A DNA stretch of 64,000 nt from Nitrincola alkalisediminis. Its GTDB lineage: Bacteria > Pseudomonadota > Gammaproteobacteria > Pseudomonadales > Balneatricaceae. Location: positions 62,001-126,000 of the forward strand of contig NZ_VYTY01000006.1 of assembly GCF_009821115.1 (NCBI RefSeq), given 5' to 3'. Below are positions 46,779 to 55,672 of this stretch, piece by piece. Every line of letters begins with the position of its first letter. The stretch's first letter is position 1. Both the position numbers and the translations under genes were made by a program. A model generated the notes under the pieces. It saw only the letters and a list, made by a program, of their open reading frames with translations, searched no databases and was not told the DNA's origin.

Positions 46779-48341
46779 GTGAATAAAAAGTGTATTGGTT
46801 TGTCTGAAAAAGAGTTTCAGTATTCATCGAAAAATATATGGGTGTTTTCTAAGGTTGTCTTAGTGATTTATATCCTTGTTTTCATGTCGATCATAAGCGG
46901 TTGTTCTGAAAACAGTGAAAAAGATACTAAATTGACTGATTTTGAAACGGGAGTTGATAGCTATTATAGAGAATTGAATTTAGCTAATATGATCATCTTT
47001 AACCTTGATGGTAGTGGCATCAACACTCTTGGTTTATCTGCAGGAATTAATTTCGACCACGCTGGCGATGGCTTTGCAGAACGCACTGGCTGGGTTGGTT
47101 CCGGTGACGGTCTATTAGTGTGGGATCGAAATGCCAACGGCGTGATAGACTCAGGACAAGAACTATTCGGTTCAGAAACACGCTTGTCCAATGGCATGCA
47201 GGCTGTGAATGGCTTTGCCGCTCTAGCTGAACTGGATACTAATGGTGATGGCATCATTGATGCCAATGATCCAATCTTCTCTGAATTGCGTGTGTGGGTT
47301 GATGCTAATATTAATGGACGCACCGACGAAGGCGAATTATTAACGCTTGAGGACGTTGGCATTCAGGCGATTAATGTCGCTTATGATAACTCCAGTTATA
47401 TCGACGCCAATGGCAATGAGCATCGCCAACTAGGCAGTTTTGTTACTACCGAAGGTGAGACCCGCACTGCGACTGACGTATGGTTCCAGACTGATGCAGC
47501 TTATAGTATTCCAACGGAATGGGTGGAGGTCTCTGGCGATATTTCAGCCCTCCCTGATGCCCGTGGCTACGGTCTGGTGCGTAACTTGCACCAGGCCATG
47601 GCGATGGATGATTCTGGAAGGTTACAGTCATTGGTGGGTGCTTTTGTGGCTGCTGATACTCGGCTAGAGCGAGACAATTTGATTACCGATATCATTTACC
47701 ATTGGGCAGGGGTTCAAGATGTGGACCCCTATAGCCGTGCATCGAAGATTGATGGGAATGTGATTGGTGATGCACGACGGTTGGAGGTGATTGAGCGCTT
47801 CAGGGGTACTAAATGGGTGGGCTATACGCTCGATCCTAACCCAAATGCGGGTGCGGCGATTGCTCTACTGGGTGCTTGGAATGATTTGAGAGAGTTGGTC
47901 TACGGCCAACTGATGGCAAGAAGTCACTTGAAAGACTTGTTCCTTGATATTCGCTATGGCTGGGATGCGGAAACAGAGAGCATTGTCGGGGATCTGTCTG
48001 GAGTTGTTAGCAGTCTTTCTGAGTTGATCGTAGACGACCATGAAAAAGGAATGGAAATGTTAAGCGAGTTCGTGCGATCTGTTCACGGGATCGGGTTAGC
48101 CGACTCGCTTAATATGGCATCGTTTAAGACCATGATGTCAGCGTTGGGAGAGGATGTCACTGATATATTAGATAACACTCTTACTGAAAAGGGCAGCGGT
48201 AACACCAATAACAAAGAACATGATAGATTTCAAAGCGGCAGTCGCTCAGATATCTATCGATTAGACTTGAATGTTGAACAAAAAAATATGATTTATTGGG
48301 TTTTATCGACGACAACAAATGCTTTTAGGATGGCTGCATGA
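46779..48341 (+). CDS. Chimeric lipoprotein carrying an RTX-protein segment
   Basis: A 520-residue protein starting at GTG. Residues 24-42 form a hydrophobic signal with lipobox IISGC, so the protein is probably a lipoprotein. Residues about 66-420 match the segment found ahead of the nonapeptide repeats in large RTX/hemolysin-type calcium-binding proteins: NLDGSGINTLGL, DGLLVWDRNANGVIDSGQEL, ELDTNGDGIIDANDP and VDANINGRTDEGEL (EF-like Asp-rich calcium loops), then LPDLRGYG-type PDARGYGLVRNLHQAM and MARSHLKDLF. The RTX repeats and type I secretion signal are absent; the last 100 residues are unfamiliar. The first 65 codons are AT-rich while the core is not, suggesting fusion. The next gene overlaps by four bases. 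Function unknown. Confidence 0.8.
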   Translation: MNKKCIGLSEKEFQYSSKNIWVFSKVVLVIYILVFMSIISGCSENSEKDTKLTDFETGVDSYYRELNLANMIIFNLDGSGINTLGLSAGINFDHAGDGFAERTGWVGSGDGLLVWDRNANGVIDSGQELFGSETRLSNGMQAVNGFAALAELDTNGDGIIDANDPIFSELRVWVDANINGRTDEGELLTLEDVGIQAINVAYDNSSYIDANGNEHRQLGSFVTTEGETRTATDVWFQTDAAYSIPTEWVEVSGDISALPDARGYGLVRNLHQAMAMDDSGRLQSLVGAFVAADTRLERDNLITDIIYHWAGVQDVDPYSRASKIDGNVIGDARRLEVIERFRGTKWVGYTLDPNPNAGAAIALLGAWNDLRELVYGQLMARSHLKDLFLDIRYGWDAETESIVGDLSGVVSSLSELIVDDHEKGMEMLSEFVRSVHGIGLADSLNMASFKTMMSALGEDVTDILDNTLTEKGSGNTNNKEHDRFQSGSRSDIYRLDLNVEQKNMIYWVLSTTTNAFRMAA

Positions 48342-49138
48342 AAAAGTTACGACGCCTGTCTATAATAAATGCATTGTTTTATCTTGTTGTAATTTTTTTC
48401 ATTCTTCACTTAACCTCAATGAGGTGGTTGGATAAGCATTCTTGGGTTTTTTATCCAGACAATCGTTGGTTTGTGAAAACATTGCCCTACTTTTATTTGA
48501 AGAATCCATTTTCTTCACAAGAAAATGATATTGAAAGAACTATTAAAATTGCACGCTTTATTGCATTATCAAAACAAAATGATAAGCCGTTAGATGTTTT
48601 GTTGGTGGATTTATATGAAGCTCAGAAGTTGATTGAAGACTTTGAGCGTATGAGAGGGAATAAGCTTGATATTGTTGCGTTGTCAAAACTTACAGTTAAT
48701 AGGCTGAATCTTTTAAATCGAATTAACGCGATATATCTCTCACAAGATAGAAAGATTACTTTAGATTTGGATGTGGTCAGAAATAAGGGAAAAGAGCTTG
48801 TAGAAAATATTGATGATGTCGATATAAAAAAAGCACTTCAAAAAGAAATATTTTTCTATGACGAAAACTGGCAAGGCAATGAAATTTCTAATGTCGATAA
48901 TGCTGATGATTGGTTTGTTTATATTGATAAATTCCACTATGGATTAGCGCAATGTATAGTAGGAAAAGAGTCTGGTGCTCAGTTAATTATATCTGGAATA
49001 GATTATTTTACACGAGACGAACTGGTTGATCTTGTCATGTTAAGCGTTGATTTTCCACTTATTTTGGCGGCTAGTTTCCGTAAAAATACCTCATGTGTTG
49101 TTGCAATTGATGAAGTCTTTAAAAAATTAAGGGAGTAG
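48338..49138 (+). CDS. Unknown membrane-anchored periplasmic protein
   Basis: A 266-residue protein I do not recognise. A basic N-terminus and one helix (about 9-27) anchor a domain that is probably periplasmic: charged, helical, with only two cysteines close to the C-terminal end (AQCIVG, NTSCVV), which could form a disulfide. Its ATG overlaps the stop of the RTX-segment lipoprotein (ATGA), so the two are translationally coupled. Codon choice is strongly AT-rich (many ATA, AGA, TTA), unlike the flanking housekeeping genes, a sign of horizontal origin. Confidence 0.75.
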   Translation: MKKLRRLSIINALFYLVVIFFILHLTSMRWLDKHSWVFYPDNRWFVKTLPYFYLKNPFSSQENDIERTIKIARFIALSKQNDKPLDVLLVDLYEAQKLIEDFERMRGNKLDIVALSKLTVNRLNLLNRINAIYLSQDRKITLDLDVVRNKGKELVENIDDVDIKKALQKEIFFYDENWQGNEISNVDNADDWFVYIDKFHYGLAQCIVGKESGAQLIISGIDYFTRDELVDLVMLSVDFPLILAASFRKNTSCVVAIDEVFKKLRE

Positions 49139-49252
49139 TATATGTCAAGATATCGCCATGTGTTTGACTTAGTTATTTAAATGATTTTTATATGTATAAA
49201 ACGATGTGTGGGCCAGTTAAAAAAATCATTTGTTTTTATGGTGGAGGCTTCT

Positions 49253-50116
49253 GTGGTAAGTAGAGTTGTAGTTGTTGTGTTATTGATTTTTCTATCAGGT
49301 TGTAAAGATGATTTAATAACTTGTGATTATATGACAGAAACTGGTTTTTGGGTTGATAGTCATTTTGAAATAGAAAGAGAAAATATCTTAAGAATTAAGG
49401 CTTGTGAAAAAATTCATGATGCTGTGAAAGATGAGCATAGGGTCGACTTTAATGTTTATCTCTCTATCCTAAAAGTTAAAATGGAAGAGTATGATGAAAT
49501 TGTTGACCTTGTTTATACTTGTAAAGATAAGGACGCTAGGTGTGCATTTTTTTATAGTTTTTCAAAAATGCATTTTGGTGATAGAGATTCTGGTTTGATT
49601 TACTTAAATAAAGCATATGATTTGGGTATGTATAACGCTATGTATTTCATATTTAATCAATTTTATATTGATAGCTGTGAAAGTGACGAGTGTTTAAGAG
49701 AAAGTATAGACCGTTTTGTTGAAGATTTTGATTTCTATGATGATAATGAGAAGTACATTTTTATTGCTGATATAATTGTGTTTTTTGGTATCGATTATAG
49801 TGACTATTTAATTATGCATGATATGCCTGATAAGTTTAGATTGTATATTGGTTTTGATTATATGTCAAGATTCAGCGAAGTCTTAAGATTTAGTTTTGAT
49901 AATAAAGTTAATGATGGTTACTTTAGTGATTCATTATCATATATTATTGCAAAAGCTACTTTGAACTTGCAGAGTGGTAGTTATTATATTTTGTCAGACC
50001 AAGATTGTGCGGCATTTAACTCAAGGAATAATCTTTCTGAAAGAGAAGTTTTTGCAATTGATAGGTTTTTGGTTCAAAATGCTTACTATGAAATTTTTAG
50101 TAATAATTGCAGGTAA
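49253..50116 (+). CDS. Unknown cysteine-rich lipoprotein
   Basis: Frame open from 49181, but GTG at 49253 follows GGAGG by five bases and starts a compact lipoprotein signal (VVVVVLLIFLSGC), leaving 287 residues. Besides the lipidated cysteine the mature protein has eight more, suited to periplasmic disulfides. YLNKAYDLGMYNAMYFI looks like a degenerate Sel1-type repeat, so an alpha-solenoid is possible. Very rich in Asp, Phe and Tyr, AT-rich codons. No family recognised. It lies about 110 bases after the preceding unknown gene; that gap holds nothing but a 12-codon ORF. Confidence 0.72.
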   Translation: MVSRVVVVVLLIFLSGCKDDLITCDYMTETGFWVDSHFEIERENILRIKACEKIHDAVKDEHRVDFNVYLSILKVKMEEYDEIVDLVYTCKDKDARCAFFYSFSKMHFGDRDSGLIYLNKAYDLGMYNAMYFIFNQFYIDSCESDECLRESIDRFVEDFDFYDDNEKYIFIADIIVFFGIDYSDYLIMHDMPDKFRLYIGFDYMSRFSEVLRFSFDNKVNDGYFSDSLSYIIAKATLNLQSGSYYILSDQDCAAFNSRNNLSEREVFAIDRFLVQNAYYEIFSNNCR

Positions 50117-50204
50117 TAATTATCGGTTATGCTAGTAGTATCCAACTAGCTTTAGGTTTTTTCGCGAAGATGAGTTCATAAAGCTCTTGTTAAGAGGAGT
50201 TGAC

Positions 50205-50390
50205 GTGGCTGACGAAATCACACGTCATTTCAGCAGCTTTAGCCTTTTAGTTGTTCTTCTGTCTGCGTTCAGTTATTTTTGGTTAGGGTTTTCTTATGAA
50301 TTTTTACTATTGTTTATTTGTGATAATCTTTCAAGCTTTGACTTTGTGTCAAGATATTTTTGTTGTACGTATTTCTTTGTGCGTGTTTAA
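50205..50390 (+). CDS. Possible small hydrophobic protein
   Basis: A 61-codon frame beginning at GTG with a good AGGAG five bases upstream. Residues about 11-36 are hydrophobic (FSLLVVLLSAFSYFWLGF), with a second hydrophobic stretch near the end. No homologue recognised; AT-rich codons. The Shine-Dalgarno is the main support. The surrounding gap (50117-50478) shows no other gene. Confidence 0.35.
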   Translation: MADEITRHFSSFSLLVVLLSAFSYFWLGFSYEFLLLFICDNLSSFDFVSRYFCCTYFFVRV

Positions 50391-50478
50391 GGTTAAATAG
50401 ATGGATAAGTTTACTCTTAATAGGATTGTCAGTTTGACTTGATTAATTTTAAGCTTTCTTGAAAATATTGTATGTTCA

Positions 50479-50820
50479 GTGCTCAAAGAAAGCAGGATGG
50501 GCTTAGAGTGCATGGAAAGTTTATGCTTGCTTTTTAATTTTATACGACCTGTTTTATGTGTTGTCCTTGTATTTTATATGCCGATAAAAATAGGGGTGAG
50601 CTTGGATTTGGTCGCAAAAGGCTGTACTCCAGAGGAGGTTCGTAAAGAGTGCTTTAATCAAATTTTGCATATTAAAAAAGCTAAATTCATAGGGGTTGTG
50701 ATTTTACCATTTAGGATCGGAATCGTAATGTTTCTAAGTTTGTGGCTGTTTGTTGATCGAGCGCCGTTTGTATGGATCTTTATTTTCTTTCTTACAGTGG
50801 TTCCGGTTTGTTTAAAATAA
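50479..50820 (+). CDS. Possible small membrane protein
   Basis: A 113-codon frame with two hydrophobic parts (about 18-38 and 72-110) and a charged middle, LVAKGCTPEEVRKECFNQIL. The start is uncertain: GTG at the first codon, ATG at 50497 or ATG at 50512. No family recognised. It lies in the same AT-rich run of small membrane ORFs. Between it and the next ORF (50821-50977) there is only non-coding sequence with a 7-base inverted repeat (AGCACAT/ATGTGCT, 50856-50882). Confidence 0.4.
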   Translation: MLKESRMGLECMESLCLLFNFIRPVLCVVLVFYMPIKIGVSLDLVAKGCTPEEVRKECFNQILHIKKAKFIGVVILPFRIGIVMFLSLWLFVDRAPFVWIFIFFLTVVPVCLK

Positions 50821-50977
50821 TTTTCAGAAGAAGCATAGAAAATGCTACCTTTACTAGCACATGTGGTAATTCTAGATGTGCTTATTTCTATGATTTTGAG
50901 GGATGAAAATAAACATGCTGTATGTGAATATTGATAAAAATAACCAATCAACAGTATTAAAAAGCTTCTAACATTTT

Positions 50978-51259
50978 TTGAAAAATAGGCGAATGACCAG
51001 TATGCTTAGTACAGTCGGATTTATAGCATGGATTGTTGTATTTGTTTGGTTTTTTTTGTATTGCAATGTTCAGTTAGAGCGTTTTGATGCGAGTACTTTT
51101 AATCAGTTAAAGAAAGCGATCTTAGAGAAAATGTACTCTTCTAGAGGAGTCATTTGGCTGTTGGGAGTTATTTTGTATTCCCCCTATGTTTTTCCACTTA
51201 GAGCCGTAGTAATTTGGTTTATAACTGTTTTGTGTTTATATTATCTTACAGGAGTTTGA
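50978..51259 (+). CDS. Possible small membrane protein
   Basis: A 93-codon frame with two to three hydrophobic helices (VGFIAWIVVFVWFFLYC; VIWLLGVILYSPYVF; AVVIWFITVLCLYYL). The first in-frame start is TTG; ATG at 50993 is more likely. No family recognised. Last intact-looking ORF of the accessory region, followed by the HipA remnant on the other strand. Confidence 0.4.
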   Translation: MKNRRMTSMLSTVGFIAWIVVFVWFFLYCNVQLERFDASTFNQLKKAILEKMYSSRGVIWLLGVILYSPYVFPLRAVVIWFITVLCLYYLTGV

Positions 51260-51307
51260 TCAGAGGCTGTTCAAAATGGTGCCATAGCCGTACTCTGAAC
51301 GCAATCT

Positions 51308-51878
51308 TTAACCAAGCGTTCTATTTATAGCGTTTGTGGAGTTTCTTATCTGTTCGGCGATTAAACAGGCGGTCTGGCATGTGACCCCTAATGTGGTTGC
51401 AACCTTATTGAAATCGGATACAACCTCAATAAGTTCCTTAATCACTTGTGCCGCGATTGGCCTGCGGTGGGTGATTTACACAGCATCCTGGTGGCTTTAA
51501 TAAGATCCTCGTAATCCAAGCTCGGTGAACGAAAACCAGCATCCAGTAAGTCCCATGCACTATGCAAATGGAGTCTACTAGGCGATCCATTGCGGTAATA
51601 CTGGCTGGTAATAGGCCATGCTGACGAAAAACACGATCTTGCAGTAACAACCCCCAACCATCAGGTAATGCGTCGGCAAATACGCCATGTAATCCTCCAT
51701 GGGGAGCCTTAGGTGCTTGTTGCAACGACGCATCAAAATGGATAGCAAATGGCGAGAGGTTTTCAAAACGACTTGGATACGCTTGATCATATTGAAAGAA
51801 AACGCCATGGCGATTTTGCGCGAGCACGCCAATATCTGTTATCGCCAGTGAAAAAAACTTACAGTAGACGTGCCTCAT
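51308..51878 (-). pseudogene. Decayed HipA-family kinase
   Basis: Fragments of a HipA toxin kinase in changing frames on the minus strand. The N-terminal part (51878 to about 51590) reads well: DIGVLAQNRHGVFFQYD, then GGLHGVFADALPDGWG and LLQDRVFRQHGLLP, ending at MDRL. After a frame change, WDLLDAGFRSPSLDYEDLIKA (in part) matches the middle of the family, and a third frame gives a C-terminal helix pair ending near 51308 (VIKELIEVVSDFNK, LIAEQIRN). The ATP-binding and catalytic core between these is deleted. No HipB-like antitoxin gene is visible. Inactive as a kinase. Confidence 0.75.
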
Positions 51879-51917
51879 AATTGAATTAGAGTTGCTTTGT
51901 CGCTACATTAATATCCC

Positions 51918-51928
51918 TTTTTTGCACG
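51918..51928 (+). repeat. Right copy of the 11-base direct repeat
   Basis: TTTTTTGCACG, identical to 46116-46126. It lies 46 bases before the gcvT start, at the edge where housekeeping sequence resumes. Confidence 0.4.
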
Positions 51929-51974
51929 ACCTAGCAGAGCAGTGTGAGATTGTTCGCTTGAGAATGCCGTACAG

Positions 51975-53090
51975 ATGAGTAACTTCATGGGAAATAAAAC
52001 CGCACTTCACGCTATGCATCTTGCTATGGGAGCCAAACTGGTGGACTTTGGTGGATGGGATATGCCACTGAACTATGGTTCCCAAGTAGAGGAGCATCAT
52101 CAGGTTCGTACAGACGCAGGCATGTTTGATGTATCACACATGACGGTTGTTGATGTAACAGGCCCAGATGCTCGGGAATATCTTCGTTTGTTGCTTGCGA
52201 ACGACGTCGCTCGTTTGAAGCAAAAAGGCAAAGCTTTGTACTCCGCCATGCTGAATGAGCAGGGGGGTGTTATCGATGACCTGATTGTCTATTTAATGAC
52301 GGACTCAGAGGTCGTCGGTGAAGGCTATCGACTCGTAGTCAATTGCGCTACGCGTGAAAAAGATTTGCGTTGGATGTCTGAGCGTGCCGCTAAAATGGAT
52401 GTCGCCTTAACCGAGCAGCCTGAGCTTGCCATGATAGCCATTCAGGGGCCTAAGGCCATCGAAAAAACCAAATCCGTTTTGAGTTCCTACCGCCAAGCCT
52501 TAATAGATGAACTGGATGTATTTCAAGGTCATGAGTCCGAAGGCTGGTTTATTGCGCGCACAGGGTATACGGGTGAAGACGGTTTAGAAATCATGCTACC
52601 TGAAGATGAAGCCGCAGGCTTTTGGCAGCAACTGGCTGATGCTGGAGTAAAGCCTTGTGGTTTGGGAGCCAGAGACACCTTACGGTTAGAAGCAGGAATG
52701 AACCTCTATGGCCAAGACATGGATGAAAACGTCACACCTTTGGTCTCTAATATGGCCTGGACGGTTGCTTGGGAACCACAAGATCGCGCGTTCGTTGGAC
52801 GCACGGCGTTAGAAGCTGAAAAAGCTCAGGGGCCAGCCTATAAGCTGGTTGGATTGGTGATGGAGTCACGCGGTGTGTTGCGCGCCCATCAACGAGTGAT
52901 TACGGCAGAAGGGCAAGACGGTGAGATTACCAGTGGTAGCTTTTCACCGACATTGGGCTATTCTGTTGCATTAGCAAGACTGCCAATCACTCAGTCAGAT
53001 ACGGCTGAAGTGGATATGCGAGGCAAGCAAGTTTGTGTCAAGATAGTAAGGCCACCGTTTGTTCGAAACGGTAAACAAGTATATTCCTGA
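51975..53090 (+). CDS. gcvT: Glycine cleavage system T protein (aminomethyltransferase)
   Basis: Transfers the aminomethyl carbon from lipoyl-H protein to tetrahydrofolate, releasing ammonia. 371 residues: [16 protein letters not shown], the FDVSHM segment, IQGPKA, and [11 protein letters not shown] typical of GcvT. ATG at 51987 (MGNKTALH) is an equally good start. gcvH follows 17 bases later; gcvP is not in the window. No glycine riboswitch was recognised upstream. Confidence 0.96.
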   Translation: MSNFMGNKTALHAMHLAMGAKLVDFGGWDMPLNYGSQVEEHHQVRTDAGMFDVSHMTVVDVTGPDAREYLRLLLANDVARLKQKGKALYSAMLNEQGGVIDDLIVYLMTDSEVVGEGYRLVVNCATREKDLRWMSERAAKMDVALTEQPELAMIAIQGPKAIEKTKSVLSSYRQALIDELDVFQGHESEGWFIARTGYTGEDGLEIMLPEDEAAGFWQQLADAGVKPCGLGARDTLRLEAGMNLYGQDMDENVTPLVSNMAWTVAWEPQDRAFVGRTALEAEKAQGPAYKLVGLVMESRGVLRAHQRVITAEGQDGEITSGSFSPTLGYSVALARLPITQSDTAEVDMRGKQVCVKIVRPPFVRNGKQVYS

Positions 53091-53107
53091 AACAGGTAGG
53101 ATTAAGT

Positions 53108-53500
53108 ATGAGTAGCATTCCCGCTGAATTAAAGTATGTCGCTAGTCACGAGTGGATTCGTGATGAAGGTGATGGAACCTTCACGATTGGTGTCACGGAC
53201 CATGCGCAAGATCTGCTGGGTGATGTCGTGTTTGTTGAGCTGCCAGAGGTGGGCGACGAGCTGGCAGCGGGTGATGATGCAGGTGTCGTTGAGTCTGTTA
53301 AGGCGGCTTCTGATATCTATGCTCCACTTACAGGTGAAGTGATTGCGATTAACGAAGATTTAGAAGATGCACCAGAACTGGTGAACTCAGATCCTTATGG
53401 TGACGGTTGGTTCTTCCGTATTCGTATAAGCGATCCTGCGGAGTTAGACGATTTGCTGGATGCCGATGGTTACGCAGAGCATTGCGAATCAGAAAGCTGA
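53108..53500 (+). CDS. gcvH: Glycine cleavage system H protein
   Basis: Lipoyl carrier shuttling the aminomethyl group between P and T and L proteins. 130 residues; lipoylation Lys65 in [14 protein letters not shown]-terminal [19 protein letters not shown] and [11 protein letters not shown] near the end are family hallmarks. AGGATTAAG precedes the ATG. A hairpin follows before rlmI. Confidence 0.97.
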   Translation: MSSIPAELKYVASHEWIRDEGDGTFTIGVTDHAQDLLGDVVFVELPEVGDELAAGDDAGVVESVKAASDIYAPLTGEVIAINEDLEDAPELVNSDPYGDGWFFRIRISDPAELDDLLDADGYAEHCESES

Positions 53501-53523
53501 TAACTCTGTGATTTTTACACAAA

Positions 53524-53548
53524 CAACCTACGAATGAATCGTAGGTTG
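53524..53548. terminator. Hairpin after gcvH
   Basis: CAACCTACGA and TCGTAGGTTG form a perfect 10-base stem with a five-base loop, followed by a mixed CT tract. Likely ends or attenuates the gcvTH transcript. Confidence 0.65.
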
Positions 53549-53567
53549 CTTCTCTAAAGCGATATAT

Positions 53568-54764
53568 ATGAACTTTCAACCGCTTATTCTAAACGCAGGT
53601 GCTGAGAAGCGTTTGCGTGCTGGCCATGTTTGGATTTACAGCAACGAAATTAACACACAGCTTTCGCCACTCAAGCAGTTCGAGGCAGGTGAGCAGGTGT
53701 GTGTACAAGATGCGCGAGGAAAGGTGCTAGGGTTAGCCTACGTCAATCCTAACAATCTTATTTGTGGTCGCTTAATCAGTCGCGATATTAAATACCCTTT
53801 GGATCGTTCGTTGCTGGTTCACCGATTGAATATAGCGCTTGCTTTACGTGAACGCTGTTTCTCCGAAAACTGCTACCGTTTGGTCTACGGTGAGTCAGAC
53901 GGTCTACCAGGTTTGGTGATCGATCGCTTTTACGATATTTTCGTTGTCCAGATTTCCACCGCAGGGATGGAGCGCGTCAAGGCCGATATTGTGGATGCCT
54001 TGAACAAGGTATTCACACCGCAAGCGATTCTTTTGCGTAACGATGGGAAAATGCGTGCCCTCGAAGGGCTTGATAGTTATGTCGAAGTCGTTCAGGGTGA
54101 AGTGCCAGAGTTAGCTCCGCTGAGTGAAAATGGCGTGTCGTTGGTGGCACCCGTTCTGGATGGCCAAAAGACGGGCTGGTTCTATGACCATCGGGAAAAT
54201 CGTGCCCGAATGATGTCCTTGGTCAAAGGAAAGCGTGTGCTGGATTTATTCAGTTATGTCGGAGGCTGGGGTGCACAAGCGCTTGCAGCTGGAGCCTCTG
54301 AAGTCATTTGTGTCGATGCATCGCAAACAGCCTTAGACGTTGCTGCAGAGAATGCGCGCCTCAATCAAGGTGAAACACGCTTTAAGGGATTGAAAGGCGA
54401 TGCATTTGATATTTGCAAAGCCTTAACCGCTGAGGGCGAACGCTTTGATGTGGTTGTGGTTGACCCGCCTGCGTTTATTCAGCGTCGCAAAGATATTCGC
54501 AATGGTGAAAGGGCCTATTCTCGGATCAATAACTTCGCCATGCGTTTGTTAAGTCGTGACGGTGTGTTGGTATCAGGCTCTTGCTCAATGCATTTAAGCC
54601 AAGAAAGCCTGATCGATATTCTACGCGGAAATAGCCGAGAGCTTGATCGAAGCGCGCAAGTCTTTGCGCTAGGTCATCAGGGTGCAGATCACCCCATGCA
54701 TCCGGCTATCCCCGAAACGAATTATCTTAAAGCCTGCTTCATGCGTGTGTTGCCAGGCTACTAG
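53568..54764 (+). CDS. rlmI: 23S rRNA m5C1962 methyltransferase
   Basis: SAM-dependent 23S rRNA cytosine-5 methyltransferase. 398 residues: N-terminal PUA domain (GHVWIYSNEI), central EEHB-type domain, then the Rossmann fold with motif I VLDLFSYVGGWG, motif IV VVDPPAF and the catalytic cysteine loop SGSCSMHLS. The stop codon shares the palindrome CTAG with that of the convergent HAD gene. Confidence 0.94.
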   Translation: MNFQPLILNAGAEKRLRAGHVWIYSNEINTQLSPLKQFEAGEQVCVQDARGKVLGLAYVNPNNLICGRLISRDIKYPLDRSLLVHRLNIALALRERCFSENCYRLVYGESDGLPGLVIDRFYDIFVVQISTAGMERVKADIVDALNKVFTPQAILLRNDGKMRALEGLDSYVEVVQGEVPELAPLSENGVSLVAPVLDGQKTGWFYDHRENRARMMSLVKGKRVLDLFSYVGGWGAQALAAGASEVICVDASQTALDVAAENARLNQGETRFKGLKGDAFDICKALTAEGERFDVVVVDPPAFIQRRKDIRNGERAYSRINNFAMRLLSRDGVLVSGSCSMHLSQESLIDILRGNSRELDRSAQVFALGHQGADHPMHPAIPETNYLKACFMRVLPGY

Positions 54765-55414
54765 CGTAAATCCATAATTGGCCAAGCGCGCTCGTTAGCA
54801 ACCTTGGTCAAAATCTCGTCGGGATTTACGGCAACAGGGTTGTCCACTTTTTCGAGCAGCGGTAAGTCGTTGCAAGAATCGCTGTAAAAATAGCTGCCGC
54901 TTAACGAATGCCCAGTCTTTTCAAGCCACTCGTGCAAGCGGGTCACTTTTCCATCTTGAAAGCAAGGGCGGCCAATAAAGCGGCCCGTGTATTGGTTGTT
55001 CAAGAATTCGGGCTCGGTCGCTAAAATATCGTCCACGCCAAAGCGCTCGGCAATAGGGCGAGTGATAAAGCCATTCGTGGCGGTGATGATAAGAAGATAG
55101 TCCCCTTGGTCTCGGTGCTGTTTGAGCAACGCAAGTGCCTTGGGGAGGATGATGGGTTCGATTTTTGTTTGCATAAACTCTTGATGCCAGGCTTGTAAAT
55201 CAGCGATAGGGTGCTGAGTAAGCGGCTTTAAAGCGAAACTTAGGAATTCAACAATATCCAATGACCCGTTTTGGTATTGTTTGTAGAAGTAATCGTTGGC
55301 ATCTTGATAGACCTGTGGATCCACAATTCCTTTTTCGCATAAAAACGCTCCCCATGCGTGGTCACTGTCACCACCGAGCAGAGTGTTATCAAGATCAAAA
55401 ATAGCCAGCCTCAC
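54761..55414 (-). CDS. HAD-IB family phosphatase (SerB-like)
   Basis: Phosphoserine-phosphatase-like HAD hydrolase, 217 residues from GTG at 55414 (GGAG nine bases upstream), starting VRLAIFDLDNTLLGGDSDH with motif I right at the N-terminus; the open frame reaching 55591 has no family resemblance. Motif II ITATNGF, motif III Lys in DGKVTRL, motif IV YSDSCNDLPLL. Substrate not deducible; position before rppH is common in related genomes. Ends four bases into rlmI. Confidence 0.88.
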   Translation of the reverse strand: MRLAIFDLDNTLLGGDSDHAWGAFLCEKGIVDPQVYQDANDYFYKQYQNGSLDIVEFLSFALKPLTQHPIADLQAWHQEFMQTKIEPIILPKALALLKQHRDQGDYLLIITATNGFITRPIAERFGVDDILATEPEFLNNQYTGRFIGRPCFQDGKVTRLHEWLEKTGHSLSGSYFYSDSCNDLPLLEKVDNPVAVNPDEILTKVANERAWPIMDLR

Positions 55415-55672
55415 GGTACGATACTCCAAGTCCTGTTTTAAAATGACGCAATCATATGCTCTAATGCATTGTATAAACAAAGGTCTACGGGGTTTAATGC
55501 AGAGATTTCTCAGAAATACAATGAAACTAGGCGCATTGAGTGATAATAGAAAGAATAGCTTAGACTGAAGCATGGGTGATATGCAATCCAATCGGATAAG
55601 ATGGCTATTTGCGTGAACCCGTAGATGTGGAACAATAAACAGACTATAAAGAAATACTCAGGTAAAAATATT

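Noticed and set aside
46964..47362. 132-codon minus-strand frame in the RTX-segment gene
   Set aside because: Arises from the repetitive Asp/Gly codons of the plus strand; no start signal or family.
46100..51930. CRISPR array or defence island in the AT-rich region
   Set aside because: No regularly spaced repeats, no Cas, nuclease or helicase motifs; only the HipA remnant has a defence link and it is broken.
51880..51974. Glycine riboswitch upstream of gcvT
   Set aside because: The leader is under 100 bases and lacks the conserved glycine aptamer core; nothing supports it.
55415..55591. N-terminal extension of the HAD phosphatase
   Set aside because: The 59 extra codons show no conservation-like features and motif I normally sits at the very N-terminus; GTG at 55414 has a Shine-Dalgarno.
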